Below, piece by piece: positions 12,557 through 23,625 of a DNA stretch of 37,407 nucleotides (position 1 is the first letter of the stretch; every line of letters begins with the position of its first letter). The notes under the pieces were generated by a model that was not told the origin of the DNA, ran no database searches, and saw only the letters and a list, made by a program, of their open reading frames with translations. Both the position numbers and the translations under genes were made by a program. Location: NCBI GenBank assembly GCA_015657535.1, contig JADHZB010000002.1, positions 1 to 37,407 of the forward strand, read 5' to 3'. The DNA comes from Nephromyces sp. MM_2019 (lineage: Eukaryota > Apicomplexa > Aconoidasida > Nephromycida).

Positions 12557-15547
12557 TCAAGAATCATTTAATTTTGGTAACAATAACTGCTTTTTTATTA
12601 GTATTTTTTTTGATAATTCCGGCTTCTTAATTTGGGGCAAAACTGGCTTCTTTATGATAGGTGGCGGTGAATTTAATTGTGGAGTTCCTTCCAATATACT
12701 AACAACCGGAGCTTTGGCTTTTAGCTTGGGCAATTCCCCAGTAGTTGGCTCCTTAGGAATAGGTGCAGAATTGGTTTCCTGTTTTGTAGAATTTGTTTCT
12801 AGAATTTCTTACAATGAGATTTACTAATTAAGCTTACTTTTTTTGGTGAGCCAGGCATTCCCAAGCCTACTTTCTTAGGTACAGGAGCTGACATGATAGT
12901 AGCTTTACTAGCATCACTTGGAACCTCTTTAGGAGCTTCCTTAGGCTTCTGCATTTCCCCACCTACTTTTGCTTCGTCTAATTGTTTTGGAGGGACCTTT
13001 TGAGTAAGGGGCCCTTTTTTAGGAACTGAAGGTGAGAATTTTTTTGCTTTTGCAACTTCATCTTGGGTTTTAGCTACAGGTTCGGCGTCTTTGCTAGGTT
13101 CCACCTCTTTTGCAACAAGTACTGGAGTCTTTACTACGGGTTCTAACTTTTTAGCTACGGGTCCTAACTTTTTGGCTACAGGCTCTATGGTTGAGTCCGG
13201 TCCTTTAGCTTTTTGATCCGCTTCGTCTGGAGTTACAACACTTTTAGGTACAACATCTGTGCTCATGCTAACATTTGAAACACTTGTTTCCTCAGGTGGC
13301 TTTGACATAGCTTTTCCATTTTCAATTCCTTCTGGAGTTTTTTCTGAAATTTTAGGAGTTGAACTTGATAAACTTTTGGGCTCTTCACTGGCTGGTTTTA
13401 TATCAGCTTTTGGCACTGAATTTTCTTGCTTTTTAATTTCAACTTGTTTTTTGAATAGCAATGGCTTCTTGATTACAACCTGAGATTTTGCCTCAATTTC
13501 TTTTTCAGGTTCTTTCTCTTTTTGAGGCTCAACCTTTGCACTACTCTTAGATGGTTCGGCTGGTGCAACCGCTGTTCGTTTCTCTTTTTCGCTTATAACT
13601 TGAGCGGGCATTCTAGCTGATCTATAAACATTGAGTTTACCAATTTATTTAACTATAAACTAATATTATTTTGAAATTTAAAATTATCTTACTCTGGAAT
13701 TGGCTTAAAAGTTAGTATCAAGGAACCTAAAGCAGAATTAATATACATATAATAAGAACAATATATAATAGTTTCTCCCTTATTAAATTACCAATTTTTG
13801 CTTTACTAATGTCATCTTTAATATCCCTGAATATGAAAACAAATTTGATAGTTTCATAAACTATAATACAACTCTATATTTAGTACCATTCCTGTTTCGA
13901 TTTGAGATATTTACTATCGTCAAAACTTATGGACACAGAACCAACTTTTACAGACTAAAAGTAGAAAATTTATTAATAAACTATAATAGCTCTCAAATGT
14001 TTATGAAGAGATAAATAACCGGAATAGAATCTCCATCATATAAATCAACAAGAAATTTGGGAATAACTCCTGATACTTTCGGAGGCAAAGTATCAATTTT
14101 GATTGATTCATTGAACTCGACTCTTTCTTTACCAAGAATAGTTTTGGACTGAAAAGTATTGATGTTAAATAAACATTATTAATTATCTATTCTTAGTTTC
14201 AAACCTGATAGCTTTTGGTTTTCCTTAAAGATTCTGAAAACACCTCTTCAGCCTTTTCATGATCATATCTAAATATTAAAATTTAATTATCAAAAATGAA
14301 CTATTGAAGTCTCTTTTAATAAATAATTTAACCTTAATACACAGCATAACTCTTTAGTTTTAGATTTATATGGCCTTTTAAATTGGTCTACAGTATGCAC
14401 AGCGAGTTCAAAACCTCTAAGTGAGGTGCTTTTAGAATCCGTAACTGACGACCTTTTGGAATCTGTATCTATTTTTGTAAAACTAATATCCGAACTAGCA
14501 TCCTAATTTGAAATCAAAGTTAACTCACCAGTTGGTTTAAGGCTTGTTTCCTTCTGTTTTATATAAGATTTTGAGGTATCTTCTGTCTTGTTTGGATAAA
14601 TTGGCTTTTCCAAGTTTTTTTCGAATTGACTAGGAATTGTAGGACCAGTACTAGGCAAATTAGCTTGTTCAGAAAGTTTAGAGCTAATCCATGGGCTTGA
14701 CGAATCATCTAATTAATTTTTTAAGAATTATTAAAACTAATGAAATATATTTTATAAACGATATTAATTATAAACCTGGAAGTTTATTCAAAGGAGTTGG
14801 TGGCACAGGCGGAGTATCAGGTTTTAGGCCCTTTTCACCAATTTTATTGTAGTAAATTAGCCCGTGTAATGCTTTAATGGAACACAAATTTCATTCAGAC
14901 ATTAGAATCTCAGTGCAAATTAGATTTCTTACTATTAAGACGTGAATCCAAAGCTCGGCATGGGAATAGATAATCTAGAATTATTTGAACACTCTCTTCC
15001 TTATTTGGTTGATCAAATATGATTTTATTGCAAATACCTACACGAATGATTTTCTAGTACAGCAACTTATGATTTATTAAGCTCAAGTTTACCTGCAAGT
15101 GATTGCACAAGTGTATCTAGCTGAAGATATATCAAATCTAGCCTTTGGATTTGATCCAGCAAGTTATTAGGACCACTTTTTATCATTGCGAATTTACCTT
15201 CAAGCTTATCAATATATTTTTCTAACTCAGTCCTCTCGTTCTGGAATGTCTTTAGCTCTACATAATTATAAATTTTGAAATAAAATTAGCCCTATTTTGC
15301 AGTTGGATGATAGTAAAAATTATTACCTTGTTGAAGCCAATAGTTATATTGCTCTAATTTCATCTTATTTTTCTTTTCTAGTGAGTATAACTTGAAGTAA
15401 TGTTTAACTTTATCTTCTTGCTCGTCAAGGACTAATGAAAAACACCTTATTTAGCCTTCTTTAAACCTATTATGTTACTCTTGACTTACTATTTTCAACG
15501 AGTCTTGGCTCAGGCCTGGACCTTGGAAATTTTTCTAGATTCTTCAT
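12557..15547 (-). CDS. Coiled-coil / C2-like domain protein with long Lys-Pro-Glu-rich tail, unknown function
   Basis: I do not recognise this gene. It starts at ATG 15545-15547 (MKNLEKFPRSRPEPRLVEN) and ends at TGA 12557-12559; I joined about a dozen exons in phase. The first ~130 residues are charged and helical, with heptad-like leucines (e.g. HYFKLYSLEKKNKMKLEQYN), and look like a coiled coil. A short conserved-looking segment follows (QIILDYLFPCRALDSRL, ~14.95 kb), then a Pro-rich linker (TPPVPPTPLNKLP). A beta-rich stretch across six exons (14.45-13.69 kb) resembles a C2 domain: FELAVHTVDQFKRPYKSKTK, KERVEFNESIKIDTLPP, FLVDLYDGDSIP, and finally IGSLILTFKPIPE. The tail (13611-12557) is low-complexity Lys/Pro/Glu/Val with PVAKK-like repeats. 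Such architecture would suit a peripheral membrane or cytoskeletal protein, but that is inference. No signal peptide is seen. Ca-binding aspartates are not evident, so any C2 fold is probably Ca-independent. Confidence 0.75.
13044..13190 (-). repeat. Degenerate PVAKK-type repeats within the Lys/Pro-rich tail
   Basis: On the minus strand this part of the coding sequence reads as consecutive variants of P-V-A-K-K/E/T (EPVAKKLGPVAKKLEPVVKT and so on). The units are 5-7 residues long and imperfect. This is probably a disordered basic region that expanded by slippage. Confidence 0.6.
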
Positions 15548-17332
15548 CCTTGCGTAATATATTTAAAATGAGGTATTATAAAACCTTATTTGCATCTTGC
15601 GAAGGAACGTTGGCAAGAAAATTCAAATGAATCTACTCATTATTTGACAAGATGTATATAAAAATAATTTGAAGCTACTTGAATAGCTAAAGAGTTATTG
15701 AAGCAAATGTAAGCCTGAATACCATTAAGTATTACTAATGCCCTGGATTAACATAATAATGGAAATCTAAGAGTATGAGTGCCTCTAGTGATACTAGGAA
15801 AAAGATTAAATTCATATGCATGCTACTGTCTGTATTGATATTTTAAGATAATTATCCTAGAAATTAGTTTAAATAATGAAAAAAAAAAAAATTTTTACTA
15901 TTCTAGATTGATGAAATGTGCTTAAATTCTTTAATTTCATTGGTAATTGAGTACTAGCAAGCCATTAAAGCTCAAATTTGATATTATTAAAGCATAATGT
16001 GGTGCCTTCCTATAGATTTGAACAAACAGTAAACTCCTATGAGTAAGATTTAAGGGTAGCCTTATTTAAATTTAGTGTAGGATTTATGTTTTTATAAATT
16101 TTATTTGTCTAGTATTATAATTTCTGGATTGATAGGTACTAAAAGCAATAATTATTTTACATCTCTCAAGGTATTTTGCAAAACTAACCACTATTATAAC
16201 TTTTTGTGCAAGTACTAGAAGTAGATTACACCTTGAGTAAGTAATATATGATTTATAACTTTTAAGTCTATTCATAATTAATGTTAGATAATCAGTAGGT
16301 AGGTACAATTAGTGATATACCCCAAAATTTTATTATTGTTTGAATTCTGAATTTACTGATTGGAGCTTGAATTTCCATTTTTATTTTCTTTCTAATGTTT
16401 GAACTAAACATAGGACCATCACAAAACTGTGTAACTTGGAAAAGTGAAAATGTTAAAATATCAATACAAGTACATAGACATTTTTAATTGATTCGTTCCA
16501 CATAAAAGTTTTTATGCTAGTAAATAAAGCAGACTTAAGAAATATCATCCTTGAATCAAATAAAAAATTTAAGCTCTACCTCCTAATTAAATCAGCTATA
16601 TGTAGCTTTTAGTATGTTTTCTACAATAGAAGCTTTCATTGATCAACTAATCCCTTGCAAGCAAAATCTAAGAGTGCAAAGATTGCCATAAGGTCTTGTT
16701 TTTCTAGCCATGCTAAGCTTGTGTTTGAATCTTTGAATTTATATACAGAACTGAATCGTTAAAGTTACATTACATAAGCCAACTTGACATTTTGCTTGCT
16801 AAAGTCTCATAGATGTACTGTGATTACTCGTAGATAAGAAACTATTTGTTATGTAAACATATAATTTAATACTCATGCTGTTAGCAGTGTAAATTATAAA
16901 CAGCTTCGACACAGCTAAACATTACTGAACACTTGCATAATTGTCAAAAGGTTGGCACTGTAAAGTTTTAGTTTGCTATTACACCTTGTTTTGTTCATTT
17001 AATTAGCAAAGGTTCTACCTGCTAAGCATAAGCCTTGAACACGTCATTGCAGACATGTAAATGCTATATATATATATCTGGCTTCAAGTTAGTTTATATG
17101 CTAATTTATATAGATTTTATATCTCAATTAGTATGCTACGCTTTTGTGCAATTCAAACATTCCCATTAAATAAATTTTATCGTTTAGGTCCCAAATTACT
17201 TTTACATTTACCTCTATCTCTTAGTAAATTTATAAATTTATGAATACTCAAGAAGCTAATTAAGCCTCTTAAGACACTCTTATAATCTACACTTAATCTC
17301 TTCCTTTTAATTATTATCCCTAACCTTACAAA
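15548..17332. other. Large intergenic gap (about 1.8 kb) between divergent genes
   Basis: This separates the start of the C2-like gene (-) from the start of RPN11 (+), so it should contain both promoters. I see AT-rich sequence with a poly-A run near 15878-15890 and a (TA)n stretch near 17065. Open frames at 16084-16308 (-) and 17061-17243 (+) have low-complexity, AT-driven composition and I do not accept them. A 23-codon ORF at 15775 (+) with a hydrophobic end is too short to call. No tRNA or snRNA was recognised. A pyrimidine-rich stretch (CTCTTCCTTTTAATTATTA, near 17300) sits just before the RPN11 start codon. Confidence 0.6.
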
Positions 17333-18764
17333 ATGGCGAACTACTTACAAGGCTTCTTTTCAAATATGGGGGGAGGTATGAACCCTGGTGGCTCAAATGA
17401 TTCAAACCTTGCAGACACTTCAGAACAAGTTTATATCTCCTCACTCGCCCTTCTCAAAATGCTGAAACATGGAAGGGTAAGATTGCTGAAACATACACAC
17501 TCGTTAGACATAAGATATAAACTCTTTACCTGAAGTATATATGAATAAATAAACTCCTTGCATGAAATTTGTACATTATCCATGTGTGAACATCTTAGAT
17601 GATATTCCTGAATCATCCATGTATATAAATATTTTATGAAATTTATATTTTTTACCTTAATTAAGTCAACTTTGCAAATTACCTTTATAATAAATGTATT
17701 TGAAGGCTGGTGTTCCTATGGAAGTTATGGGATTACTTTTAGGCCAATTCGTCGATGATTATACAATCAATGTAGTTGATGTTTTTTCTATGCCACAGCT
17801 GGGTAAGTATAATTTGATATTTTATTTTTCCCCGTAACCAATACGAATAATCTTTTCAAAGGTAACACTGTGAGCGTTGAAGTCGTTGATCATGTGTACC
17901 AAACTGAAATGGTTGATCAGCTTAGTAGGACTGGTAGACACGAGATCGTTGTCGGATGGTACCATTCTCACCCTGGCTTTGGCTGTTGGTTTTCAGGTAC
18001 CAAATATCCCTCAATTTATATATAAATGAAGAAAACATTACTAATTATTAACTTTTATCTAGGAACTGACGTAAACACACAACAAAGCTTCGAGCAACTA
18101 ACTCCTAGGGCTGTTGGAATTGTTGTTGATCCTATTCAATCTGTCAAGGGGAAGGTTGTAATTGATTGCTTTAGACTTATTAATCAACAACAAATCATGT
18201 TTGGTAAACTTAATTTAATTAATGATTAAAATATTACAGCTAAACTAGGAAAACAAATTTTTATATTATGATCATTCCTCAGGTAAAGAACCACGCCAAA
18301 CAACGAGCAATATTGGTCAACTACAGAAACCTACTATGACAGCCTTGGTTCATGGACTTAACAGAAATTATTATTCAATTACAGTAAATTACAGAATGAA
18401 TGAATTAGAACAGGCAATGTTACTCAATTTGAACAAGCAAAAATGGTCTGATCCTTTGAAAGTACAGGTAAACAATTAAAAAACGCTATAATTTGTTTTT
18501 CAAACTGACTCCTTGATTTCTCAAAACTAGGGTTACGACTTACATTGTGAATCCAATTGTAAGCTGGTCTCTTCAATCAAAGACCTCAGTCAAAAATACA
18601 ACAAGATGATACAAGAAGAACTAAAGAAGACATCTGAAGAATTAGTTGTTTCTAATGTTGGAAAACTTGATGCAAAAAAACATCTAGAAAATGATGTTTC
18701 TACAATTTTAACAAACAATATTATTCAGTGTTTGGGTTCCATGATCAATTCCGTGTCAATTTAG
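17333..18764 (+). CDS. RPN11: 26S proteasome regulatory subunit RPN11 (PSMD14), JAMM deubiquitinase
   Basis: This is the zinc metalloprotease of the 19S lid; it cuts ubiquitin chains en bloc from substrates as they are fed into the proteasome. There are six exons: 17333-17476, 17706-17802, 17862-17996, 18063-18203, 18283-18467 and 18531-18764. They total 936 nt and encode 311 residues, matching the usual ~310. The JAMM motif is intact: [12 protein letters not shown] with the zinc ligands His115 and His117 (codons at 17963-17971), and Asp128 in [11 protein letters not shown] just past intron 3, which splits the motif. [20 protein letters not shown] and the C-terminal lid-binding helices are also conserved. 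The gene is divergent from the C2-like gene and converges on SRPRA, with ~400 bp between the ends. Nothing is odd apart from substitution of a few otherwise common residues. Confidence 0.98.
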
Positions 18765-19166
18765 GATTAAAAAAAATTATCTTATAAAACATTATCACCG
18801 ATCTAATAATTATAGTTCTTTCAAATTATATGATTATAATTGCATAAATTCGGTAGTAAAGAGGAATATATAATAACTCAACACCAAATGAAAATTTTCA
18901 TGTACAATTTTATTAACCTTTTTATTTGTAAAACGTTTAAATTTTTACTTTTCTCAAAAATCTTATTCTACCACCCATAAAATTAAATATTGATTATATT
19001 GTTTATAAATCGGGGTGAGGATATGGGTTCGATATTTTTACAACATTTCTTTATTATATATAATTTCTATGGTATAATATAAAAAGTTAATATAATAAAA
19101 AAGTAATTTAGTTTAAAAGATAAAAATAAGGACTTCTTTATTTACAAAAAATTTGACATCTTAATG
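18765..19166. other. Convergent 3' intergenic gap between RPN11 and SRPRA
   Basis: This is very AT-rich and without open frames. It holds the 3' ends of two convergent genes. GGTTCGATA near 19025 superficially resembles a tRNA T-loop, but no stem or acceptor pairing surrounds it. Confidence 0.6.
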
Positions 19167-22100
19167 TTAATCAATAAGAGCCTTTACGCAAGTTTTTGCC
19201 TAGAAAATATTTTTATAAAATTTCATAAAAGCATAAAAACAACTTGATTTGTTTACCTTCAACTTTTTCAGGTCAGTGTATTTTTGTCCAACTCCTATGA
19301 AAACAATAGGTTGTCCAGTTATGTATACCATCGATAAGGCAGCTCCAACCTAGTAACATGTTAAGTTGAAAATTGTAAAATTGAGTTCTGTGTGTTATCT
19401 AATTTATTGTTAGTTTCGAGTTGATTTGATACTTTTCAGTTTAAGGAGTAGATTTAATATTTTGGAGGATATGTTTTCGTCGTTTAATTGATGTTTTGAT
19501 TACAAGATATGCTAATAAAGAATTTCAATAGAGTTACCTTATCGTCTACTGTGTCAAATTTGGTTAGTAAAATTCCATCAATCTTGCGTGAATTCGTAAC
19601 CTATATGAAATATTTTATTTTATAAACTTGGTTTAATAGAATTGCATATGTCATTTTAAATCAACTAACTGTAGACATATCTATTAAACATTGGTTGAAC
19701 TTCTTTATTTGGTCTACACCATCATTTCCAACTAATGCTTCTCCAACGAATAAAATCAAATCGGGATTATTAAGGGCAATAAGTTTACCAAGAGAGCGCA
19801 TCAAAGGCATATTATCCTTTGAAATAATATGGATGTATATATATTTAAGTTAACATGAATTTTAAGCGTTTAATTATTTTACCTGCATACGTCCAGCAGT
19901 GTCAATTAGAACAACATCAAATCCATTTTCATAAGCATGTCTCAATCCTTCTTGAGCAATATGTGCAGCATCTTTACCATAGCCTCTTTCAAAGAGAGAG
20001 ACATCGAGGCATCTAATTATATAAAAAAGGGGAAATTCATGATGAAGCTTGTTATGTTATTATTTTTTCTTACTTGGCATGATGTTTTAATTGTTCAACA
20101 GCACCAGATCTGAATGTGTCACAAGCTACAATCATAACTTTCAATCCTCCTTTCTGTAATATTAAGAACTTATATAATAATAAAAGTTATAAATGAGAGA
20201 TAACTTAAATCACTTTTTTTAGATAATAGCAAACTTTAGCTAGATTTGTTGATTTCCCAACACCATTAACACCTAAAAACACCATTGAGTAAACTTTTCC
20301 TTTCTGTTTGGATTCCAATGCAGCTTGTAGAACATCAATTGACCTTAAAAAATATAATAAAAAATCATGTCAAATGTCTGTATAAGTAACCCAACAAGAA
20401 ATCAGTGTTAAGATTTTAGGGTTGTAAGATATGTTTTGGTTCTGAAAAATGTCTAAATTCTATGTACTAACTTTTTAGGGGTCAAAATCGTTTGTATGGC
20501 ATCTGTCAAAGCTCCTTTAACCATTTGTCGTGCCGATGTGAAGGAAGTAGATTTATCACCAATTAATGAAGATTTGACAGAGCTTGTGACCATTTCTGCT
20601 ATTTCTTCGGCAACATTTTTGGCCATTAAAGCTGATTTAAAATCGGCAAGTGGTTTCTCTAACTCATTTTCAGTCAAAACCATATTTCCTGAATTAGAGA
20701 GAGATTAATAAATCTTATGAAATTTTGAAAATGATTGAAATTTTAATTGATTAGCAAGGTCAATATTCAAATATAATCACTATATTTGTGACAAACGTGT
20801 AATAAACATAATCAATGGTGATGCTTGATAATAAAGTATAATTTTGAGATTAATATTCTATAAAAAGCATAAAAAACTGTTGTAATTAATGATCAATCAA
20901 TAAGATATACTATGATACATTTTTTAATTTATTAATAGCCAATTAAAAAAGGATGTAACCAACCTGTGAAATTCTTAACAGCGGAGCTTACAGAGTTAAA
21001 AAAATTAGTTAACTTTGAAGGATTTGATTTCGTTGCTCTAGGTTCAAAAGATTTTTCTGACTCTGTAGAAGATTCTTCTATAAATTCATGTATGATTAAA
21101 TATGTTCTATTTCTAAAATTAAAAAATAACCTGATTCAGACTCAGTGAAATCAACATTAGAGGGTTTATATTCAATAGTGGGAGATTTTTTATGATCCTT
21201 ATTCTTTGATTTGTCATATATATTAATATCTCGAACTGTGATTTTATTATTGAGAAGTTCCCATGTTGTACCAGTCTGCATATATAGTTTAATGGAATCC
21301 TATATCGTATTCAGGTATATTTAATAACGTAATTCACCTTCTCAGGTTTTTTTTCTTTTGGATCATGCTTTTTCTTCTTTTCTGAAACATAAAAATAAAA
21401 AGTGAATGTAATCAGATTTTGTAAGTATCATGACAAACAAAAAAAGCAGGAAGGTTACCCTTTCGAGCCTTAGGCATGAATTTGTATTTTGGTTGAACAG
21501 TATCTGGATTAGTAGCTTTCGGTTCGATTAGTTCTGTTGAGTCGGTGCTATAGTTTTTAAAAGCATAATCGTCATCATTATCACTGTCAATAGATTCATC
21601 CTTATCTGCAGATGTGATTGATGAGCTCTTTCTTTGCAAACTTTCTCCAAAATCTAGATGGTTTTGGCCATTAAGCTGGGACTTTCTAGGCTCTGGAAAC
21701 TCATCTGTAAATGGATCCTTAGAATGAGCTTTGGGCTGCTCTAATTTTCTCATAATTTTCAAAAATTTCTCATTAAATGAGGAGTAGTCCTTTCCGATTT
21801 TAATGGCTGAAATAAATAAAATGTAAATCGAATATTCAGTATTAGTCTCTAAAGCTTGAGAGTAAACTTATTACCTGACTTTCCTCCAGCTGCAATTAAG
21901 AATTCCGAGGCCACAGTATCAAGGAACGAGTCAAGCTGCACAAGCTGCTGAAAACCTTGATATACAACAACTAAAATGAGGTTAAGGTCATTCAAAAGCT
22001 TCCATTTAAGATTAAAAGGTGCTATGTAAGCAAATGCTTGGGAAGTGCGTTCCTGAAATTGTGAAACAGGTCAGAATGCATAATCATAACTTAGCTAATC

Positions 22101-22315
22101 ATGGGATTTCTCTTCATAAAAAAATTAGGGTCTATCTCAATTTAATACTCATAAATATGCTGCTACGATGGCAAGCAAGTGTCCTTTGGTGGATCATTTA
22201 CCTCTAGAAGAACTGTTTTGATTAGACTGTCAATAGGGTTTCCTTTCAGTTTGATGAAGTAATAAGACCAGAGGACAACACCTCCTTTAGTGAAAATTGA
22301 AATGGCATTAATCAT
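19167..22315 (-). CDS. SRPRA: Signal recognition particle receptor subunit alpha (SR-alpha)
   Basis: This is an ER-membrane GTPase that docks SRP-ribosome complexes for co-translational secretion. The start at 22313-22315 gives [20 protein letters not shown], matching the SRX (longin-like) N-terminus of eukaryotic SR-alpha. This separates it from bacterial or plastid FtsY. A second exon supplies [20 protein letters not shown] and the rest of SRX (to ~21.87 kb). The linker (21.76-20.97 kb) is rich in Ser/Asp/Lys, with an acidic run [13 protein letters not shown] and [12 protein letters not shown]. The NG domain spans 20.7-19.17 kb: N-domain helices, G1 [10 protein letters not shown] (~20.27 kb), [14 protein letters not shown]3 LIDTAGRMQ (~19.9 kb), G4 LTKFD (~19.55 kb) and G5 [11 protein letters not shown]. 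The last exon encodes [10 protein letters not shown] and the stop at 19167-19169. All catalytic motifs are intact. The partner SR-beta is not in the window. Confidence 0.96.
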
Positions 22316-22897
22316 TATTTATCAACCTTGTAATGCTATTATTTGATTCGTATTGTATCTTGGAGTGTGTAACTATAATTTTGATTCATATGTTATACTG
22401 GAATATGTTATATGATGAGTATTATGCTTAGTTATGTTTCGATTGGTTTGGTATCTTGAGGTAAGCTTGAGTATTTGTGTTATGCTAAATGTCAAGTATA
22501 AGTGGTCATTCAAAAAATTTTGGGTTAATTGTTGTTATTAAGATTCTTTTTATAATATATTTGAGGTATTTGTATATTTATCATATTCATTAATTGATAA
22601 TCCGAGTTTTTTACGTGCTTCAATCATTCGTCCTTAGAGACTGTAGAGGTTTTAGGCTAATCTAGCTATAGTAGTGATTTATATAGTTCGTGATCAACTT
22701 AAGTTTAAAGCTCAAGCTACACTATCTGGAATAATTAGCTAGCTGACGAAAATTAGCAACTGTTTTCGTACAGGTAAAGCTAAGTAAAGATAAAATACTA
22801 TCAGAATTTCCAACAAGCTAGTATTTTTAGTAGCCTTTAAAAACTAGGGTAAACTCCTAATCTCCGAATTGTTGTGTTGCCATAAAAATGGTTAACA
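22316..22897. other. Intergenic gap upstream of SRPRA
   Basis: This is AT-rich with no credible ORF. It holds the SRPRA promoter and the 3' end of the small gene at 22898-23083 if that gene is real. No RNA gene was recognised. Confidence 0.55.
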
Positions 22898-23083
22898 TCA
22901 CATTCGAATTTTGAATTTAGCTCTTAGTGCGTATTGTTTATAACACTCTAGATAAGTCCACTTTTCTTTTGGGTTATTATAAGGGATTCTCTTCCAGGTT
23001 TCGTTCAGGATCTTATTAAAACCATAACGATGCAGTGTGCTTATTAGGTAAAGGATCGAGCTAAACAAGCTCAGTTTAACCAT
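22898..23083 (-). CDS. Small single-exon protein of 61 aa, hydrophobic N-terminus, unknown
   Basis: This is an uninterrupted ATG-to-TGA frame of 61 codons. It begins MVKLSLFSSILYLIST (possibly a short membrane anchor or a mitochondrial/secretory signal). A basic, aromatic-rich stretch follows: ILNETWKRIPYNNPKEKW, YLECYKQYALRAKFKIRM. Two Trp, several Cys/Tyr/Pro and GC-containing third positions make it unlike the surrounding AT-driven non-coding frames, so I think it is coding. Size and composition resemble small respiratory-complex or assembly proteins of mitochondria, but I cannot name a family. It is not a missing 5' exon of SRPRA, whose own N-terminus at 22315 is canonical. The main alternative is a chance ORF. 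Confidence 0.5.
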   Translation of the reverse strand: MVKLSLFSSILYLISTLHRYGFNKILNETWKRIPYNNPKEKWTYLECYKQYALRAKFKIRM

Positions 23084-23439
23084 TTGAAGTTTAAGAGTAT
23101 TCTTTTCATTTTATCTTGATACTTGTTATGTGTTTGTCCAAAACGCATTAAGAAACATATCTATAAAACATATTTAAATTAAAAAATTCCGAAAATAAAT
23201 AATAAGAAGTCTTATTCATTCGATGTATGTAAAAACTAGAATAACTCATAAATGCTGTAGAAGTAAATTTAATTTTAATTCCTTTAGGTGTACTTGCATT
23301 TTACAAAATCAGTAGTTATATTTGTATTATTAATAGTCAATAAATAATTTCAAATTTTTTGCGATGCAACTAATATTTTGATAAAATAGTTTAATTCAAA
23401 TTTGAAGAAATAAAATATACAAAAAAGGGGTATTGATTA
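23084..23439. other. Putative divergent promoter region between two small ORFs
   Basis: This is a 356-bp AT-rich spacer between the starts of the two small, oppositely oriented ORFs. Stops occur in all frames. No specific motif is identified. Confidence 0.4.
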
Positions 23440-23625
23440 ATGAGAAAGAAAGGAAAGCAGCTAAAAGTGCCATTCTCCGAACAAAAAATCTACAATTTAA
23501 AAACTGGCTCGGTATTCCGTGAGATAAAAGTGGCTGGAAGAGTTAAAGATTTCTTTTGTTTAGATCAGTTATTGGTTGTTTCCATTGTGATGGTTTTAAT
23601 TTTCATATCTTTTTGCCGCATTTGA
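23440..23625 (+). CDS. Small tail-anchored-type membrane protein of 61 aa, unknown
   Basis: This is a single open frame from ATG 23440 to TGA 23623-23625. The first ~40 residues are basic and soluble (MRKKGKQLKVPFSEQKIYNL, then SVFREIKVAGRVKDFFCLDQ). The C-terminus is one hydrophobic helix (LLVVSIVMVLIFISF) ending CRI, the layout of a tail-anchored ER or mitochondrial outer-membrane protein. Codon use with many G/C third positions differs from non-coding frames nearby. Its last 30 bp overlap, tail to tail, the 3' end of SufD on the other strand. Small ER factors such as RAMP4/SERP have the same layout, but I see no real match to them. Function is unknown. Confidence 0.55.
   Translation: MRKKGKQLKVPFSEQKIYNLKTGSVFREIKVAGRVKDFFCLDQLLVVSIVMVLIFISFCRI

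Noticed and set aside
12546..12827. Plus-strand open frame of 93 codons with Gly/Phe-rich product
   Set aside because: It is antisense to the Lys/Pro-rich last exon of the C2-like gene, whose minus-strand reading splices in phase and ends cleanly at 12557.
16084..16308. Minus-strand frame of 74 codons in the large gap
   Set aside because: It starts with TTG, its composition is dominated by AT-rich codons, and there is no similarity or supporting splice structure.
17061..17243. Plus-strand frame of 60 codons upstream of RPN11
   Set aside because: The N-terminus is a TATATA microsatellite read in frame; the rest is Leu/Phe/Ile noise.
19015..19045. GGTTCGATA resembling a tRNA T-loop
   Set aside because: There are no matching T-stem, anticodon arm or acceptor stem in the flanks on either strand.
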